A stretch of DNA of 64,000 bases from Daphnia pulex (Eukaryota; Arthropoda; Branchiopoda; Diplostraca; Daphniidae), in NCBI RefSeq assembly GCF_021134715.1, contig NC_060021.1, positions 6,473,501 through 6,537,500 on the forward strand, written 5' to 3'. Below the pieces are notes generated by a model. That model ran no database searches. It saw only the letters and a program-made list of their open reading frames with translations, and was not told the origin of the DNA. Numbering within the stretch: the stretch's first letter is position 1; each line of letters begins with the position of its first letter. This document shows positions 35,460-48,276 of this stretch, piece by piece. The translations under genes were made by a program, and so were the position numbers.

Positions 35460-36723
35460 TTTTATGCTGCTGTGGTTGTGGTGTACGCTTCAGTTGTGTA
35501 GTAGGCCGGTTCAGAGTAGTAGGCAGGGGCAGCCGTTGTATAATAAGGAGCCTCGGTGTAGTAAACCGGATCAGCAGTTGTGTAGTAAGGAGCTTCAGTG
35601 TAGTAAGCTGGAGCAGCAGTGTAGCAGGAGCCTCAGTGTAGTATACAGGGGCGGCAGTTGTGGTGGTGTAGTAAGGAGCCTCGGTGTAGTAGACCGGTGC
35701 AGCAGTGGTGTAATACGGAGCCTCGGTGTAAGCTGGAGGAGCATAGTAGCTTGGAGCAGCATAGGTTGTGGTATAAACTTCCATGGTATACTAGACCGGA
35801 GCAGGAGTAGTGAACCGGAGGAGCATAGTAGCTTGGAGCGGCGTAGGTTGTGGTGTAAACCTTGGTGGTGTAGTAACTGGGCTCGGTGTAATAGGCAGGA
35901 GCAGCTGTGGTGTAGTAAACTATAGCAGGATTGGCGTAGTAGACTGGTTAAACATACGGCGCAACTGTGGTGTAGACCGGAGGCGAGTACTAGCTACGCG
36001 CGGCATATGCAACTGTGGTAGTATAGTAGGTCTCAGTAGGGTAGTAAGCGTAGAAAACGACAACAGTTGTAGTGTACGGGGCAACAGTCGGGTATGACTC
36101 CTAGAAACCACAGAATGTTTTAGCGACTTTAACACATTTATACTTATGATAACCTTACCTGATAGTACGACGCCGGTGTTGTTGCTGGTGGACAATAACA
36201 AGGAGTCGTAGCATAATATGCTGGAGCCTGAGGAGTCTGCCTTTTCTTCTGGGCATTATAACCATAATCAACCTGTAAATCCAAAACAATTGTTTAAGAC
36301 AAAACTCTTGATTAGTTTCCGAACGGGGCTTACTGGGTAGTAGGAAGCAGGAAGTTGTGGTCGGTGGAGGAGAATAATACGTAGCCGACGTTGTGTAGTA
36401 GGATTCAGGTGCGGAGTAGACACTGCGGTTCATCTGATGACCATATCTACCCTATTTAGACATTTAATCGTTTTTCCACAACAGGAATACTTGAAGTTTA
36501 CTTAAATATGTCGGCACAGGTGTGGTGTAGTACTATGGTTCCTCGGTATAGTATTTAGGAGCTTCTGTGTAGTGCTTTGAAAGTTTGAAGTATAGGTGTA
36601 ATTGGCCGACGGTAGGGCATGTCTTTGTTGATGCCGTTGATCATTCATCTCCGGACCGAGTTCAGGCATATAAGCTGATTGGGCATACTCGCAGCCAGCG
36701 AGACCAAGATCATGAAACAACAT
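35460..36723 (-). pseudogene. Tyr-rich repeat protein, copy A, unit 2, decayed
   Basis: Nearly the same as the copy at 15095-16360, with the same stop after YYTEEP and the same frame breaks. A few substitutions separate it from unit 1; its right half appears unchanged, its left half (about 35460-35820) less so. Confidence 0.6.
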
Positions 36724-37133
36724 GCTAAAGAAACCTAAATAACCTGGTGAAACGAGCGAAAGTGAAAAGAAGAGGCTCTGAACAGAAGAAAAAAAAACAC
36801 AGGAAGAAGAGGAAGAGAAAACGTCATGTCGAAATAAAGGACGAAAAAAGTTGGAAGAAGAGCGGATGCTTGACTCCTTAAAGTTAAAGTAAATGGCTGG
36901 GATTCCCCTTCACAAACACATTTGCAGCTGTTTTTTTTTTTTTAATTTCGTCCTTTCTCTAGAAAAATATATTCTCCATGCTGAGTAACCAAGCGTTCAG
37001 TTCAGACGGTAACAAAAGTACGGAAAATAACAAAAGGGAGAGTGTCGGGAATTTTTTCAAAAGTTTGGAATTTTGTAAATTAAACAATAAAATAAAGTTG
37101 AAAAGATTGCGACAAAAAAAGCCATCTTTGGGG

Positions 37134-39315
37134 TTAAACGGTGGGTTTAGACTTCGATCGTTTCTTTTTTCCTTTCTTGTTCGGCTCGGCGAGTTCCGAA
37201 TCCAAGTCGGCAGACAACGATAGACTGACGTTCAAGGGATTCAGTTCCCGTTCTGAGAAAAAATACTTGCGTAATTCAGCATCTGGCAAATCGTTTTCAT
37301 TCAAATCGGGCGCATCCAAGATCGCTTCTTCTTCCGCGGTTAGTTCTTCCGATAAAAAAATTGAAAAAATAAAAACATTATAACCAAGGCGTAGGATAAA
37401 AGAGACAATTTCAAAAAAGAGAAGTTAAAACAATATAAACCTCTTGGTATAACAGGTGCAGTGATGGGCTCATTGATCCTTGCCGTCTCTTCTTCCTGGT
37501 ACAACGCTTCAATAGCAATATCTTGGAATTGAAAGATTTGCTCCAGATACTTGGGTATGTCGTTAGTGCATTTACCCTCTTTCTCAATCCAAGTCATGTG
37601 TTGGAAGAGCGGTAACAATTCCTTCGAAATTTGTAAGACACTCCTTTTGATGTGGTTGGCAGTTCCATCGCCGATGTCAAGGTTAGTTAACGTCAAATAC
37701 TTCTGAAAATAGCCTTTCTTATTTGGTTCGATGAGTTCTTTGAATGGCACTTCGCTGTTGAAGTTCTTGTCATAATAATGACATGATTGCCATGCTAGGA
37801 AGCCTGCGGCGATGGTGATGATGCGACGGTCGAAACTTTGCTTGGTCCGCCGATCAAAAATTGAAACGATGTTGTTTGTGATGTTGTAGACCCGTTCAGT
37901 TATTTCCACAGACGACTTGAAAGGATCGTGGATTCTAAGGCTGGGTAGAACTGAACGGGCATGGTGGAGAACTACAGGGATGGATCTTGAACTTCCAGCT
38001 TCACATGTGGTTGTTGATTTGTTTGTGAGTTGAGGCGGTTCAGGCAACTCTTTGAGGTACCTTTCTAGTTTTTTCAGAGTAGCGCCAAGTTGATAATGAG
38101 TAACCGGAGGGGTTACATTTAGAACAGGTGCAATTTGCTTGATGGAAATGCCCTTCTCTTTTCGATATACAAAGATGAAGACAGCAGCTGCCGCTGTTGT
38201 AAGGTTGCGACGTCCTTTGAGATCTTGAAAAATATCCAGCATATGGTTTTTTAGGTGTTCAGCATTAAATGCCCTGCAGAGTGTTTCGATGGTATCTACT
38301 CCTTCTTCTCTTCCCAGGAAGATGGAAGCCTTGGAAGATAAAACCTGCTTTCCCTGGACCCGTGCTCCAGAAACCACAGACTTGGGCCTGAAAAATTTGT
38401 AAATGTAGTCATCTAAAATTCAAGGAAATCTGGGTTTTTACCTCTCTTCTTCTTCAGACTCTTCGGACTCTTTAACAACTTTAAGTGCCTCAGCTTTTCC
38501 TTTGGGATGTTTTGGAAGCTTTTTTCCTCCAACTTTCACTTTGAGTCCAAGATCCAACTCAGCTTTTGTTCCCAGTAAGGTGGGAGACTTGGGAGAGAAA
38601 ACCTCCTTTCCTTTGATTCGTGCTTCAGAAATCACCACATCAGTTTCAAGCCTAAAAAAAAAATGTAGTCATGTGAAGTTCAAGGAAATTAGGGTTTTTA
38701 CCTCTCTTTCTCTTCAGATCCTTTGGACTCTTCAGACTCTTTAACAAATTTACGTGCCTCCGCTTTTCCTTTGCGATGTTTTGGAAGTGGAACCTTATTT
38801 CCTCCAACTTCCACTACGAGTCCAGCATTCAATTCAGACTGTGCTCCCAGGAAGATGGAAGCTTTGGGAGAGAAAACCTTTTTTCCTTTGACCCGTGCTC
38901 CAGAAATTACCACAGTCTTGCACCTGAAAAAATAATTAAATGTAGTCGTGTGAAATTTAAGGAAATGGAGTTTTTTACCTCTCGTTATCTTCAGACTCTT
39001 CCAACTCTTCAGACTTTTCAAACTCTTCAGTCACTTCAATAACTTTAGGTGCCACAGCTTTTTTTTCGTGATGGTTTGAAAGTGGAATCCTTGTTTCTCC
39101 AACATTCACTGCAAAAAGAGATAAACATCACAATCAATGTACCAGTAACAAAGAACAGGTTGTAGATAAATTGAAACATTCCGATGCAAAACAACATAAA
39201 CTTGCATGTAACCATGACATAACATAGCAACAACAGGAACTGACTTGGAACAGAAACAATACTCACTAGCTGGGAGGTTTCCATCTTTCACTTTAGCTTT
39301 CTCAGAGTCAGACAT
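37134..39315 (-). CDS. BRF2-like protein, type A, unit 2
   Basis: Same six-exon, 589-residue gene as at 16771-18952, shifted by exactly 20,363 bases; every open-frame translation I compared is identical. Exons: 39315-39267, 39108-38979, 38923-38702, 38651-38442, 38387-37441 and 37345-37134. Two module exons precede the cyclin-fold core. Either the copies are very recent, they are kept alike by gene conversion, or one is an assembly duplicate. Confidence 0.72.
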
Positions 39316-39609
39316 TTTTCGTTTGTTCACTATAGAAAGACAAATGTGATTCTAATGGTCAAGAAATACAAGAGAACTGCGTAGCTACTTGAAGACAAAA
39401 CTGACAAATCGCAAAAAGTTGCTTTCTATTCTGTCTTCTTCTCAATAGCTTTCCTCTAAAACACTCGCTTGCCTTTGATATGTCGATTTTTGACGTAAAA
39501 AGTATTTCTTTTTTCCCGATTCTGTTTTCTACTGACTGTTGTTATTAACCTAACATGTTTTCATTTTGGATTTCATGTTTTCATCCAAGACAGTTGAAAT
39601 AACAAATAA

Positions 39610-39621
39610 GGTATCGATACC
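39610..39621. promoter_or_regulatory. DRE-type palindrome, unit 2
   Basis: GGTATCGATACC upstream of the unit 2 type A gene, at the same spacing as in unit 1. Confidence 0.5.
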
Positions 39622-40118
39622 AGCTGTTGTCTATCGGACTTGAATTGTAGTGCAGAGTTGCTAGATTTCTAAATTTCGTCAAGGAATAATTCTTGAATGC
39701 TAAAAAGGTAAATAAATACACAGGAAAATAATAAAAAGCTCCAGGAAAATATCGTTATTATGAAAATAAAAAAACTATTGAACGAGACAATGATCGAAAT
39801 GACAGCACGTCGTGAGGCGATCGTTCATGAAGGCTAGAAATGAATGAGCTAATCAAGCTTCTGCTTGTTGGAATAAATTAGATCCGCTAGATTTGTTCCC
39901 TTATCTATTTAAATACTTTATCTTTTCTTTTCTTTTTAAAATGAAGTCGCTGGTGTTACTGTACTGAGCAGCACCAGAGAGACTGGAGGTTGTTCAATGA
40001 AAGGTTTTGTGTGTGTGTGTGTGGACCGATGGTGTCGTATTCCCGCTTTAGCTGCGTCACGAGTCTGCTCAAGTCACCGAACAAATAATCAAAAGGGAGT
40101 GTAAAAAAAAGAGGAATG

Positions 40119-40126
40119 TATAAAAA
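40119..40126 (+). promoter_or_regulatory. Candidate TATA box, unit 2
   Basis: Copy of the TATAAAAA at 19756, followed by the same donor (CAG|GTAAGC, GT at 40393). Confidence 0.33.
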
Positions 40127-41623
40127 CCCTACGTCCAGGAAGAGAGAAAGAGAAAGAATGAGAACTTTGGTCGAAAGAGGAAACCTATGATGAAAGTCAG
40201 GAGGATCAAAGCACACGAGAAGCAAAAAGTTATCGGCAGTCTGTGTAGTTATACGACTGGGTGTAGAAGCCGCCAGCCAGCCAGCTAGCGAGCCCTTCTT
40301 TTTTCTCCCAACTGATAAAACTCACGTTCCACCGAGCCCTGCCACTTGAACGAAAGCCACAGCCCAGTTCACTCGTCTTTCTCTTCATCCAGGTAAGCGA
40401 TTTCTCCCCCCACTTACCTTAGAAACTTTGACATTGTAGAAAAAAGAAGCTCCATTTTGTCGTCCAGACGTGTGAGATTCACGTGCTCGGAGACATAACA
40501 ATAATACTACCCGTACATACGCGCTGTACACATTCGTGATGTATCATTCGCGGCGTGTTGAGTGATTATTTTTAGAGTTTAGCAGGTGAAGCTGGCTCGG
40601 AAAAATCCCGAGAGTCGGGAATCTCTATCGAGTGTTTTCGTGTGTGAGACTCGCTCGCCGTCCTTTCACTGTGTATATTTTTGCTTGATTATTCATGAAG
40701 GCAGGGTGCAGCTCTGTTTCAACAATTTTATATATTGGCTCTCATCCTTATTGTCATTGTTGTTTACTCCCGACCAGCAGAGCTCTCGCGTCTCACCTAT
40801 CTACTTTTTCCTATTTTCGAAAGAAATGAAAACAGCGGAAAACAGAAGATGTCAAATATGTCTATCAGTTAGAGGGACCACTGTTGATGCCAAAATCACA
40901 AAAGTGTGGTAGGGAATCTTGATCTTGTTATGTCGAAAATTATCAAAAGGAGAAAAGGTGAAAGAAGGTGAAAGAGAGAGAATTAAATAAGCCAGAAGAA
41001 GTTAACGAATACTGCCAGTGTTAATATTATTCCCGATAAAAGCGGATAAAAGTACGCCGAAAAAAGAAGCTTAATTAGCCTAATACCATAGCATTTGTTA
41101 AATGTTTCTTCAGCATTATTTTTAATATCACCTTTTTTCACTAGTTCGCAGTCAGCAGTCGCTTATAAAGTAGCCAGCTGGCGGTAATATTTTCAAAAAT
41201 TTAATTAGGTACTCAATTAAAATCTATTCGGGTCGGGCGGCCATATTTTTTAGGGCGAAATAGGAACTAAACATTTTTATGAATAAAGTTAAGTGGCAAA
41301 AATATTGAATTCAAGGAATAACTGAAAGAATTTCTACCAAAATTCAATTAAGTTGGAAAAAAAAAGAAATTAAGAAAAATGAAGTTGCACAATTAACTGC
41401 CAGAATAGGATGTGGGTCGGCGGCCATCGACTATTGCCAGAACACTTTGGACGTGTGCATCTTTTTAAATTAATCGCAGATTTTTTTTCACGATGTGTGT
41501 TAAAATTTTACTAGTATCGATTAATCATCGATACACATGTCTGCTGAAATGGCTGAAATGCTGAAATTTAAAAACATTTTCTTTTTGATTTTATAATTAT
41601 GTATAGTTATTACATATAAACAT
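40127..41623. other. A-B spacer, left part, unit 2
   Basis: Counterpart of 19764-21260 with no difference noticed. No gene is supported apart from the candidate noncoding exon ending at 40392. Confidence 0.4.
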
Positions 41624-41923
41624 GGGGTGAGTGGGTGTATTGGTTAAGGCGTTAGGCCTAATTGGGGATAAGTGCAGAGGTGCACTTTGAGACCAGGGTT
41701 CGAACCCCTGGTATAACATTGTTGTTTGGCTATATACCCACTATGGCGCCACTGTGGCATCAGATGTAATATCTACCCCGACCCCCGTGCTGGAGAGGGA
41801 ACTCGGGAGAGTTGCTGAGGGATGTTTCGTCCAATAATCCTCAGCGCAAAAGGCGAATGAAATGTGGAGTAATCGGAAACTGGCGCTGTTTATCTGGCAG
41901 AGCAAAGTGTCCTAAAATGCCTT
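41624..41923 (+). mobile_element. tRNA-derived SINE, unit 2
   Basis: Copy of the element at 21261, carried along by the tandem duplication and not an independent insertion. The tRNA-like head is 41624-41713; the 3' end is approximate. Confidence 0.55.
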
Positions 41924-42782
41924 GTTCCGTCGTGTTGAATGAATGTGTGTAGCAAAAGTTGGGCGCAGCGCTCTATACGGGCTAGACGTATATCTTCAGT
42001 GATCATAAACGCATGGTTTCCACCGACAACTAATGTTGGCCGTGTCATGATATACCGCCGGGTGTATCATGTGGGCAACCTCTTGATAAATGCGATTATG
42101 TGAGGGATATTTGTGCTAGATTCAGATCCGTATATCCTGAGACGTATTATCTTATGTAAACCGTAGACTAGAGCTGGCCGTGGTGACCCAGTGCATACCA
42201 CCCAACCCATTGCTATACTATGGAATTATCGTATACATTACATGTTCAAGCGATAATTAGTATAACAAGCCCTACACACACACAATGGCGGATGCTCTCT
42301 CTCCTTGCTATTTCAAAGCAAAGTAGGGCGTGTATTTTTTTAATTCATTTGGTTTTCTAATTTTGACCGCCAGTTCAGAAAACAAAAAGTTTGATTCTGC
42401 CTTGGCAGCATAGACAACCTTGACCATCGACTATATAAGAAAAAGTAGCCATGTGAGGTGAAAGTTTCAGCACATTTTAATAGTTGTGACTCCCTTATGG
42501 TCAATTTTTCAAACATCACCGCATTCAAAAATGTCTATTCATTTTAAGGTCACATTTGAGTTTTGTTTTGTGGGCTGTTAAGTTTCAATTTATTGATTTC
42601 GCCAAGTAGGCTACTGGCTGTTGTCAAGCATTTTATATCTTACCGTAGCCTAGGGTAATTTATAAATGTATTGGTAAATATATTTGAGAGAACTGGTGTG
42701 AATTTATCATTGAAAGTCGGCGATTGTTCTAAAAAAGTCTATATACAATCACTGTCATTTTATTTTCGATTTCCAGTTAACT

Positions 42783-43144
42783 ATGCTGTTTGCCGGAATA
42801 CGGGAACGGCAGTTTGGCGGCCAATGGACAGATAACAGAACATCCGCCTTCCTGCAACCATTTATGTGCTCCGGCAAACCGGAGAATGGGTTGAAGTTGA
42901 AGAAGAAAAATCATCGAAATTCCAATGCAGAGACAGCAGCACACACTCCTGCTGGTAAGTGAAATTTGCTTCATGCTTTCTCTAGATGACATCTAGATCT
43001 AGAGATCTAGTAGATGTGTTTGAACGGGCAAGTGTATGGTAGTATTATTTTTTTTCGCATCAATGGTCAAAGATTTTATAATGGTCTCACCGGAAGTAAA
43101 CGCGCTGCTAGTTTTTTTAATTATTTTTAGGTGCAGTTAAGTGA
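42783..43144 (+). CDS. Candidate small spliced ORF (61 residues), unit 2
   Basis: Copy of 22420-22781: coding 42783-42954 joined to 43131-43144, with the same splice sites and frame. Confidence 0.35.
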
Positions 43145-45382
43145 GGCTCCAACTGAATGTTTGGATGTTAAGTTTTCTAGATTGCTTATATTATTTTGAT
43201 GTTTTGGAACTTAAGCCGAGATTTTGCTTTTGATAAAGTATATTTAGTGATGCGGTTAGAATTTACGTTGTCAGGGTTACTAGTTCTTCTGATAGGATTT
43301 TTCTGATACTGATGGTGATTAAAACGGATCAAAATATTAATGGCTAATAGTCCTAGTCTTTGGGTTTTACACGATTTATGCATAGCAGCTTTAGGATATT
43401 TATTTTACCCCTTTTTCAGTAGGCCTACTTTAAGATTACTTAACACGTTAAGCATTTTGGTAACGCATGGGACTCTGGGGAGCTTGCGTTGGCATTCGGC
43501 TGTTTAGCATTCGGCCACGATTGGTTGCGTCTATCCGTCGATCCAGAGCGTTGACCATCGGGATCACGAATCTTTTTGGTGCATGTTGTTGGTATTGGAA
43601 TGTTGCTGTTGCTGCCAAAGCCCATCCAGTAATACACTTTGACAAACCAATGGCCGTACGGAGCCTTCAAAATCAACTCCAACTTGGGCATCTTGACGCT
43701 CATCAACCTGCTGGATCACGAACAGCATCCCGATAGAAACTATATTTTTTCCAGGCTAAAAAACGCTCCCACCTCTCAGTTATAGCCTACTATTATAGAC
43801 AATAAAAAAATGAATATGAATTTATAAAAACTTTTGCGCGTAACAGGTATTGAACAACTGGCATGGATGACTCAGATTCGTCCCCGACATCTTCTGTGAA
43901 ACAAACTATATAAAATTAAAATATATTTTAAAATCTTACAACTCTATAAAATATGTTTTTGAAGATTTCTATTTGGAAATAAATTTTAAATCTAAATGAT
44001 AATTAAAAAACGATAATTTATCCAATCACTGTTCATCTACAATAACCCGAACTTTATGTCACAGGATTCAAATCTTATTTCCCTGCGATTTCGAAAGTAT
44101 ATCGTCGGATAGACAGATACCACGTTTCGTATTAATACAGCCTCTAACCACCCCAAGGTACAACTGCAGAAAGGTATACGGGCGGGCGTACTATAGATTT
44201 CACCATGTTAAACTGCTTGTTCAGACGCCTTAGCCATTAGGCTATACGAATGTCTAATAGAATGTTATTTGTAATCATCCACTATCGTCCAACCATGTAC
44301 GACTAGCGCAAAAAAAAATAACACAGGCCATCTAGCGGCAAAACTTTGGTTAATTTGATGAAAAAACGGGCTTAAATTTAAATTCAAACTAACTAATTCC
44401 GGTCAAATACTTTTTAGTGTGACAGATTTGAATAGCGGATCTTTGACGGAGGGAGCGTTCTGAAATCGGGGGATTCTCACCCAGTTGGACGTGATCGATA
44501 GGTGGCGTATTACTGAAAACGGATAGCCACCTGAGACTGGACGTCATTCGATCCGGCCTCGTCCATCCCGACGCGGATCTCAATCAATCCCATGGAGCTG
44601 AGCGACAGCGGATCCTTGTCCGTTTCCAGCAACCACAGGTGGAAGAGGTGGCCCGATTCACTTCGTGCCGATCATTTCCTGACAAGGGCGATGCTTAGCG
44701 CGGCTTAGCGCTCGGAATTTGGTCGACACTCAGGCCATTCTTCGTGACAGAGGAACCGGATCTGCTCACGGATTTTGCGTCAACATCAGTGAAACAAGTA
44801 AAAATATAAAATATCAGAAAAGTTAAATTTAAAATTTCCATTAATCAATATACCAAAACAGGAAGGACCCATCCTCTTTCACAGCGCTGAAGTAGGACCT
44901 TTGGAGAATAACGAGTCTCAACTGTTCATTTTGACTATTTCACCTGGGGAGAGTCACGGTCACTGCAATAAGTACAACAATTTAAAACAATGTCTAGCAA
45001 AATTATACCACACTTCCGACTGAAGATCAACGAAGATCACAACGGTTAAGCCGTACTCAGCAGTAACGGTCGCCATCATGTAGTAAAGGAAATTCTGGGT
45101 CTTCCTACTAATATCGGAGAGGCCACGTTTCCATGAATCTATAAGCTTTCAGTTCTAAGTTGATTAAATGTTTGTCTAATTACTTGACATGACTGAACAG
45201 CTGGATCTCTCCTTAAGTTTTGAATACAATCACCATAAGTTAATACCGATGGCAATAACATAATCTATGACTATTAACATAAAGATTCTCTGAAAAAGAT
45301 ATTCGAAATAACAATTCCAGGGTAAAAAGTTTTACATTTTAGAGCTATTAATAGACGCATAGACTGGAGGAGAATAATTGCT
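43145..45382. other. Spacer with decayed exon-like pieces, unit 2
   Basis: Counterpart of 22782-25019, including the cadherin-like frame at 43649-43783 and the tRNA-like relic near 44227-44245. No intact gene. Confidence 0.35.
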
Positions 45383-46663
45383 AGGTGGAGCGTAAGTGGG
45401 AGCTTCGTATTTTTATGCTGCTGTGGTTGTGGTGTACGCCTCAGTTGTGTAGTAGGTCGGTTCAGAGTAGTAGGCAGGGACAGCCGTTGTATAATAAGGA
45501 GCCTCGGTGTAGTAAACCGGAGCAGCAGTTGTGTAGTAAGGAGCTTCAGTGTAGTAAACTGGAGCAGCAGTGTAGTAGGAGCCTCAGTGTAGTATACAGG
45601 GGCGGCAGTTGTGGTGGTGTAGTAAGGAGCCTCGGTGTAGTAGACCGGTGCAGCAGTGGTGTAATACGGAGCCTCGGTGTAAGCTGGAGGAGCATAGTAG
45701 CTTGGAGCAGCATAGGTTGTGGTATAAACTTCCATGGTATACTAGACCGGAGCAGGAGTAGTGAACCGGAGGAGCATAGTAGCTTGGAGCGGCGTAGGTT
45801 GTGGTGTAAACCTCGGTGGTGTAGTAACTGGGCTCGGTGTAATAGGCAGGAGCAGCTGTGGTGTAGTAAACTGTAGCAGGATTGGCGTAGTAGACTGGTT
45901 AAACATACGGCGCAACTGTGGTGTAGACCGGAGGCGAGTACTAGCTACGCGCGGCATATGCAACTGTGGTAGTATAGGTCTCAGTAGGGTAGTAAGCGTA
46001 GTAAACGACAACAGTTGTAGTGTACGGGGCAACAGTCGGGTATGACTCCTAGAAACCACAGAATGTTTTAGCGACTTTAACACATTTATACTTATGATAA
46101 CCTTACCTGGTAGTACGACGCCGGTGTCGTTGCTGGTGGACAATAACAAGGAGTCGTAGCATAATATTCTGGAGCCTGAGGAGTCTGCCTTTTCTTCTGG
46201 GCATTATAACCATAATCAACCTGTAAATCCAAAACATTTGTTTAAGACAAAACTCTTGATTAGTTTCCGAACGGGGCTTACTGGGTAGTAGGAAGCAGGA
46301 AGTTGTGGTCGGTGGAGGAGAATAATACGTAGCCGACGTTGTGTAGTAGGATTCAGGTGCAGAGTAGACACTGCGGTTCATCTGATGACCATATCTACCC
46401 TATTTAGACATTTAATCGTTTTTCCACAACAGGAATACTTGAAGTTTACTTAAATATGTCGGCACAGGTGTGGTGTAGTACTATGGTTCCTCGGTGTAGT
46501 ATTTAGGAGCTTCTGTGTAGTGCTTTGAAGTATAGGTGTAATTGGCCGACGGTAGGGCATGTCTTTGTTGATGCCGTTGATCATTCATCTCCGGACCGAG
46601 TTCAGGCATATAAGCTGATTGGGCATACTCGCAGCCAGCGAGACCAAGATCATGAAACAACAT
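45383..46663 (-). pseudogene. Tyr-rich repeat protein, copy B, unit 2, decayed
   Basis: Copy of 25020-26300 with the same stops and frame breaks. Confidence 0.6.
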
Positions 46664-47077
46664 GCTAAAGAAACCTAAACAACCTGGTGAAATGAGCGAA
46701 AGTGAAAAGAAGAGGCTCTGAACAGAAGAAAAAAAAACACAGGAAGAAGAGGAAGAGAAAACGTCATGTCGAAATAAAGGACGAAAAAAGTTGGAAGAAG
46801 AGCGGATGCTTGACTCCTTAAAAGTTAAAGTAAATGGCTGGGATTCCCGTTCACAAACACATTTGCAGCTGTTTTTTTTTTTTTAATTTCGTCCTTTCTC
46901 TAGAAAAATATATTCTCCATGCTGAGTAACCAAGCGTTCAGTTCAGACGGTAACAAAAGTACGGAAAATAACAAAAGGTAGAGTGTCGGGAATTTTTTCA
47001 AAAGTTTGGAATTTTGTAAATTAAAAAATAAAATAAAGTTGAAAAGATCGCGAAGAAAAAAAAAGCCATTTTTGGGG

Positions 47078-48276
47078 TTATACGGTGGGTTTGGACTTTG
47101 AACGTTTGTTTTTTCCTTTCTTGTTCGGCTCGGCGAGTTCCGAATCCAAGTCGGCAGACAACGATAGATTGACGTTCAAGGGATTCAGTTCCCGTTCTGA
47201 GAAAAAATACTTGCTTAATTCAGCATCTGGCAAATCGTTTTCATTCAAATCGGGCGCATCCAAGATCGCTTCTTCTTCCGCGGTTAGTTCTTCCGATAAA
47301 AAAATTGAAAAAATAAAAACATTATAACCAAGGCATAGGATAAAAGAGACAATTTCAAAAAAGAGAAGTAAAAACAATATAAACCTCTTGGTATAACAGG
47401 TGCAGTGATGGGCTCATTGATCCTTGCCGTCTCTTCTTCCTGAAACAACGCCTCTATAGCAACATCTTTGAACTGCAAAATCCGTCCAAGGTATTTGGGT
47501 ATGTCGTCCGTGCCTTTTCCCTCTTTCTCAATCCATGTCATGTGTTGGAAGAGCGGTAACAATTCCTTCGAAATTTGCAAGACACTCCTTTTGATGTGTT
47601 TGGCAGTTACATCGCCGATGTCAAGGTAAGTTAACGTCAAATATTTCTGAAAATAGCCTGTCTTATTTGGTTCGATGAGTTCTTTGAATGGCACTTTGCT
47701 GTTAAAGTTCTTGTCATAATAATGACACGATTGCCATGCTAAGAAACCTGCAGCGATCGTTATGATGCGACGGTCGAAACTTTGCTTGGTGCGCCGCTCG
47801 AAGACTGCAACGATGTTATCCGTGATGTTGTAGACCCGTTCAGATATTTCCACGGACGGTAGGAAAGGATCTTGTACTTTGAGTTTAGGAAGAACTGAAC
47901 GGGCATGATGGAACACTACAGGGATTGAGCTTGAACTTCCAGCTTCAGATGTTCTTGTTGATTCTAACGAGGGTTGAGGCAGTGCGGGGAAATTCCCTTT
48001 GAGGTGCCTTTCAACTTTTTTCAGAATTGCGCCAAGTTTGTACAGTGTGACTGGAGGGGAAACATTAAGAACAGGCAAGATTTGCTTGATGGAGATTGGC
48101 TGACACTTCCTTCGGTACACAAGAATGAAAACAGCAGCTGCCACTGCAGTAAGGTTGGTTCGCTCTTTGAGAAGCATGAAAGTTTCCATCATTTCCTTTT
48201 CTAGGTGGCCAGCACTAAATTCCCTGCAAAGTGTTTCAATGGCATCGACTCCAACTTCTCTTCCCAGGAAGATGGG
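47078..48276 (-). pseudogene. BRF2-like, type B, 5'-truncated, unit 2
   Basis: Copy of 26715-27913. The core exon is joined to unc80 between 48276 and 48277, at the same base as in unit 1, so both joints come from one event. Module exons, start and promoter are absent. Confidence 0.75.

Larger units (their letters stand above)
27914..48276. repeat. Tandem unit 2 (complete, 20,363 bp)
   Basis: Starts and ends at the BRF2-like/unc80 joint. It contains unc80 fragment, small gene, Tyr-rich A, BRF2-like A, spacer, Tyr-rich B and truncated BRF2-like B. Confidence 0.92.
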